Below, piece after piece: positions 31,601-32,539 of a DNA stretch of 32,539 bases. Numbering within the stretch: the stretch's first letter is position 1; each line of letters starts with the position of its first letter. Position numbers and translations under genes: made by a program. The stretch spans positions 19,928-52,466 of the forward strand of contig FR899865.1 in assembly GCA_000437595.1 (NCBI GenBank), in the 5' to 3' direction. Under the pieces are notes generated by a model, which did no database searches, was not told where the DNA came from, and worked only from the letters and a program-made list of their open reading frames with translations. This stretch comes from Faecalibacterium sp. CAG:74. Its GTDB lineage: Bacteria; Bacillota; Clostridia; Christensenellales; Aristaeellaceae.

Positions 31601-32200
31601 ACGGTCAACGTTGGGGCGGTGGAGGAATACGCCGAAACCAAGGCGCGTGTGGACGACCTGACTGCCCAGCAGCAGGACTTGAAGCGCGCGGAAATGGACT
31701 TGCGCGAACTCATCGAGCGGCTGCTGATTCAGATGCGTTCTACATTCGTCGAGAACTTCTCGAAGATGCAGGGGTACTTCGCTGAGACGTTCACGCGCCT
31801 GTTCGGCGGCGGTCACGCGGAACTGAAGTTGATGGATCCGGACGACCCGCTGAACTGCGGCATCGAGGTCAACGCCCAGCCGCCGGGAAAGAAATTGCAG
31901 CTCTTGTCGCTGCTTTCCGGCGGGGAACGCGCGCTGACGGCCATTGCGATTCTGTTCGCGATGCTGAAATTGAAGCCCACGCCGTTCTGCATTCTGGACG
32001 AGATTGAAGCCGCGCTGGATGACGCGAACATCGGGTATTACGCGGATTATTTGAAGGAATACTCGAAGGGTACGCAGTTTATCGTCGTGACGCACCGCAA
32101 GGGGACGATGGAGCGCTGCAACAGCCTGTTCGGGGTGGCGATGGAGGAACAGGGCGTGAGCCGGATGGTGTCGGTGTCGCTGCAGGACTATCAGGAGTAA
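28637..32200 (+). CDS. smc: Chromosome segregation protein SMC
   Basis: SMC is the DNA-entrapping ATPase that, with ScpA and ScpB, condenses and separates sister chromosomes. The 1187-residue protein has the standard plan: N-terminal Walker A GPNGSGKS (31-38), a long coiled coil, a globular hinge (from about RGLKGVKGVLAQLM to GGSMTGGSAQSK, with the family's conserved glycines), a second coiled coil, and the C-terminal ABC half with signature LSGGE (1093-1097) and Walker B Asp1121-Glu1122 in CILDEIEAALDD. Length is normal. GGGAGTTAATAA precedes the ATG. It has its own promoter; scpA/scpB and ftsY are not in the window. Confidence 0.98.
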   Translation: MKLKKLELYGFKSFAQRTEIVFDEGITGIVGPNGSGKSNIGDAVRWVLGEQSAKTLRGASMSDVIFNGTQKRKPLSYCEVSLVFDNDDHALAMEAAEVMVTRRVYRNGESEYYLNRTACRLKDVVDLFRDTGIGKEGYSIIGQGRIDEILSRKSEDRRQVFEEAAGIVKFKARKEEADKKLQRTLENLERVDDILDELTKRLKPLEEQSRNARVYLELSTELKDLDLNLFLIRSDRARARLSELESELLTVQTILADTESNLTDKTTRRDETQNRIDQLEEAITKARTELMECAEHVHESQKKISALQSRRETRSENRQRIVREQEEAQERLAEIEKDHARIQADVEKQHSLIADAEQILRATQEAAEKAQAKEKEADAALEAQKAAVIDQMNRLSDVRNDKTRLNTMQAQMETRLTEIEESGGALQEQEAALREALTAVEKQLETENQHQQQCQEKLAQARQASDEADAAYANLRADVEKQSADMQAAASRHNVLTEMTRDMEGYNMAVRRAMTYAKQRGLKGVKGVLAQLMTVPQAYETAIDMALGAAQQNIVTDTEETAKELINYLRQNRLGRATFLPMSAIRGKTLYGNERNALKLPGCLGVASELVQCAPEYRGIVENLLGRTVIADNLDHGIPIMRAGNHAFRLVTLEGDVMHSGGSMTGGSAQSKVSNLLSRERELKELTAKLQTGRAELDKCRQELTQRQQTAQEKRQKVSDAVNALHQQEIAVAREQARRESVSADLNTHLQRMQETEQARVQLHQSLEDIRQQLETIEHQRTGAQGDQSAMEQKTIEMQNALVKARAEASAENDRLMVRTLQLSDLRHGLSDLERDEAHAQQDQAQILREQERREQLLHEMDELDAIDENDMKREEAESARRQKEQLRQESAAQAIEQRRSQAQSDLRDILSDMENLHEAYNRDSEKLHKTELAKARIEGDQKNLQNRIWDTYKLTYAGAEEFRRTPFDEKESDRRAAELQGQIRALGTVNVGAVEEYAETKARVDDLTAQQQDLKRAEMDLRELIERLLIQMRSTFVENFSKMQGYFAETFTRLFGGGHAELKLMDPDDPLNCGIEVNAQPPGKKLQLLSLLSGGERALTAIAILFAMLKLKPTPFCILDEIEAALDDANIGYYADYLKEYSKGTQFIVVTHRKGTMERCNSLFGVAMEEQGVSRMVSVSLQDYQE

Positions 32201-32262
32201 GGGAAAACTGAAAGGGGTATCACGGCGGACAAATCCGCCTGATGAAAAAGGAGGTTTTTCGC

Positions 32263-32539
32263 ATGAGTGAGAACGAAAACAATCAGTATCGACTGCTGTC
32301 GCCGTGGGCGTATGTGGGCTATGGCATCCTGTTCACGCTTCCGGTCATTGGCTGGATTCTTGCCATCGTCTTTGCGCTGAATGACGACAACCTGAACCGC
32401 CGCAACTTTGCGCGCGGTTACTGGTGCGGCGTGCTGGTGGTGGTCATCGTGGCGGTTATCCTGTCGATTGCTGGAATGGTGATGGGCGTGTCGATCATGG
32501 ATGGGTTCCGCAGCTATCAGTATAACTACCGATTTTTAT
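32263..32539 (+). CDS. Small membrane protein, 3' end outside the window
   Basis: At least 92 residues are visible. After a polar start (MSENENNQYRLLSPWAYVGY) come two hydrophobic segments separated by the loop NDDNLNRRNFARGYW. AAGGAGG lies 8 bp before the ATG. The hydrophobic-loop-hydrophobic pattern with an RNFAR(G/A)-like loop recurs in small uncharacterised membrane proteins of Clostridia; I do not assign a function. It follows smc by 62 bp, with a small GGCGGA/TCCGCC hairpin (32225-32240) between them. Confidence 0.75.
   Translation, partial: MSENENNQYRLLSPWAYVGYGILFTLPVIGWILAIVFALNDDNLNRRNFARGYWCGVLVVVIVAVILSIAGMVMGVSIMDGFRSYQYNYRFL

Overview
The window looks like part of the chromosome of an anaerobic Clostridia-class Bacillota, probably a gut member of the Oscillospirales or Christensenellales type. 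The clues are a moderately high GC content, strong AAGGAGG-type ribosome binding sites, consensus sigma-A promoters, a Firmicutes-type LexA box on recA, and several families of short non-coding repeats between genes. The taxonomic placement is inference; no rRNA or tRNA gene is present.

Layout, left to right. (1) The 3' end of an ABC-2 polysaccharide-export permease and its terminator. (2) recA with an SOS promoter, then a MarR-MATE efflux operon with a two-operator promoter, all on the minus strand. (3) A plus-strand HD-GYP protein. (4) A small membrane zinc-ribbon protein. (5) A complete livJ-H-M-G-F branched-chain amino acid importer, minus strand. (6) A small flavin-binding-like gene. (7) A phosphate locus from about 12.7 to 22 kb: pstC-pstA-pstB, then a 785-bp repeat-filled gap, then phoU-phoB-phoR, all on the minus strand, with pstS transcribed the other way from 21.1 kb. 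Between pstC and pstS lies an AT-rich island with two secreted proteins. (8) A PepV-like dipeptidase, a frameshifted polysaccharide-deacetylase-like gene and a BspA-type leucine-rich-repeat protein. (9) A serine beta-lactamase/esterase and a GH26 mannanase. (10) The chromosome-condensation gene smc and the start of a small membrane protein.

The phosphate locus forms a coherent circuit. PstS captures phosphate, PstCAB imports it, PhoU links transport to PhoR, and PhoB probably acts on TTTACA-repeat boxes seen upstream of both pstC and pstS. The pstC and pstS boxes share the same TTTACA-N9-TATC(A/C)T layout, and the pstS box is present twice in an exact 52-bp tandem duplication. PstS itself has its two halves in circularly permuted order.

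Three repeat families occupy most of the non-coding space: A (about 165 bp, TAATACTATTTCC-type ends), B (about 170-220 bp, TTAAGGCACCACC-type ends) and C (about 180-380 bp, hairpin-rich, ending near CCCTTGACCCTTTTTT). They have no coding capacity of their own and resemble MITEs or REP-like elements. They cluster around the pst locus and may explain its rearranged layout.
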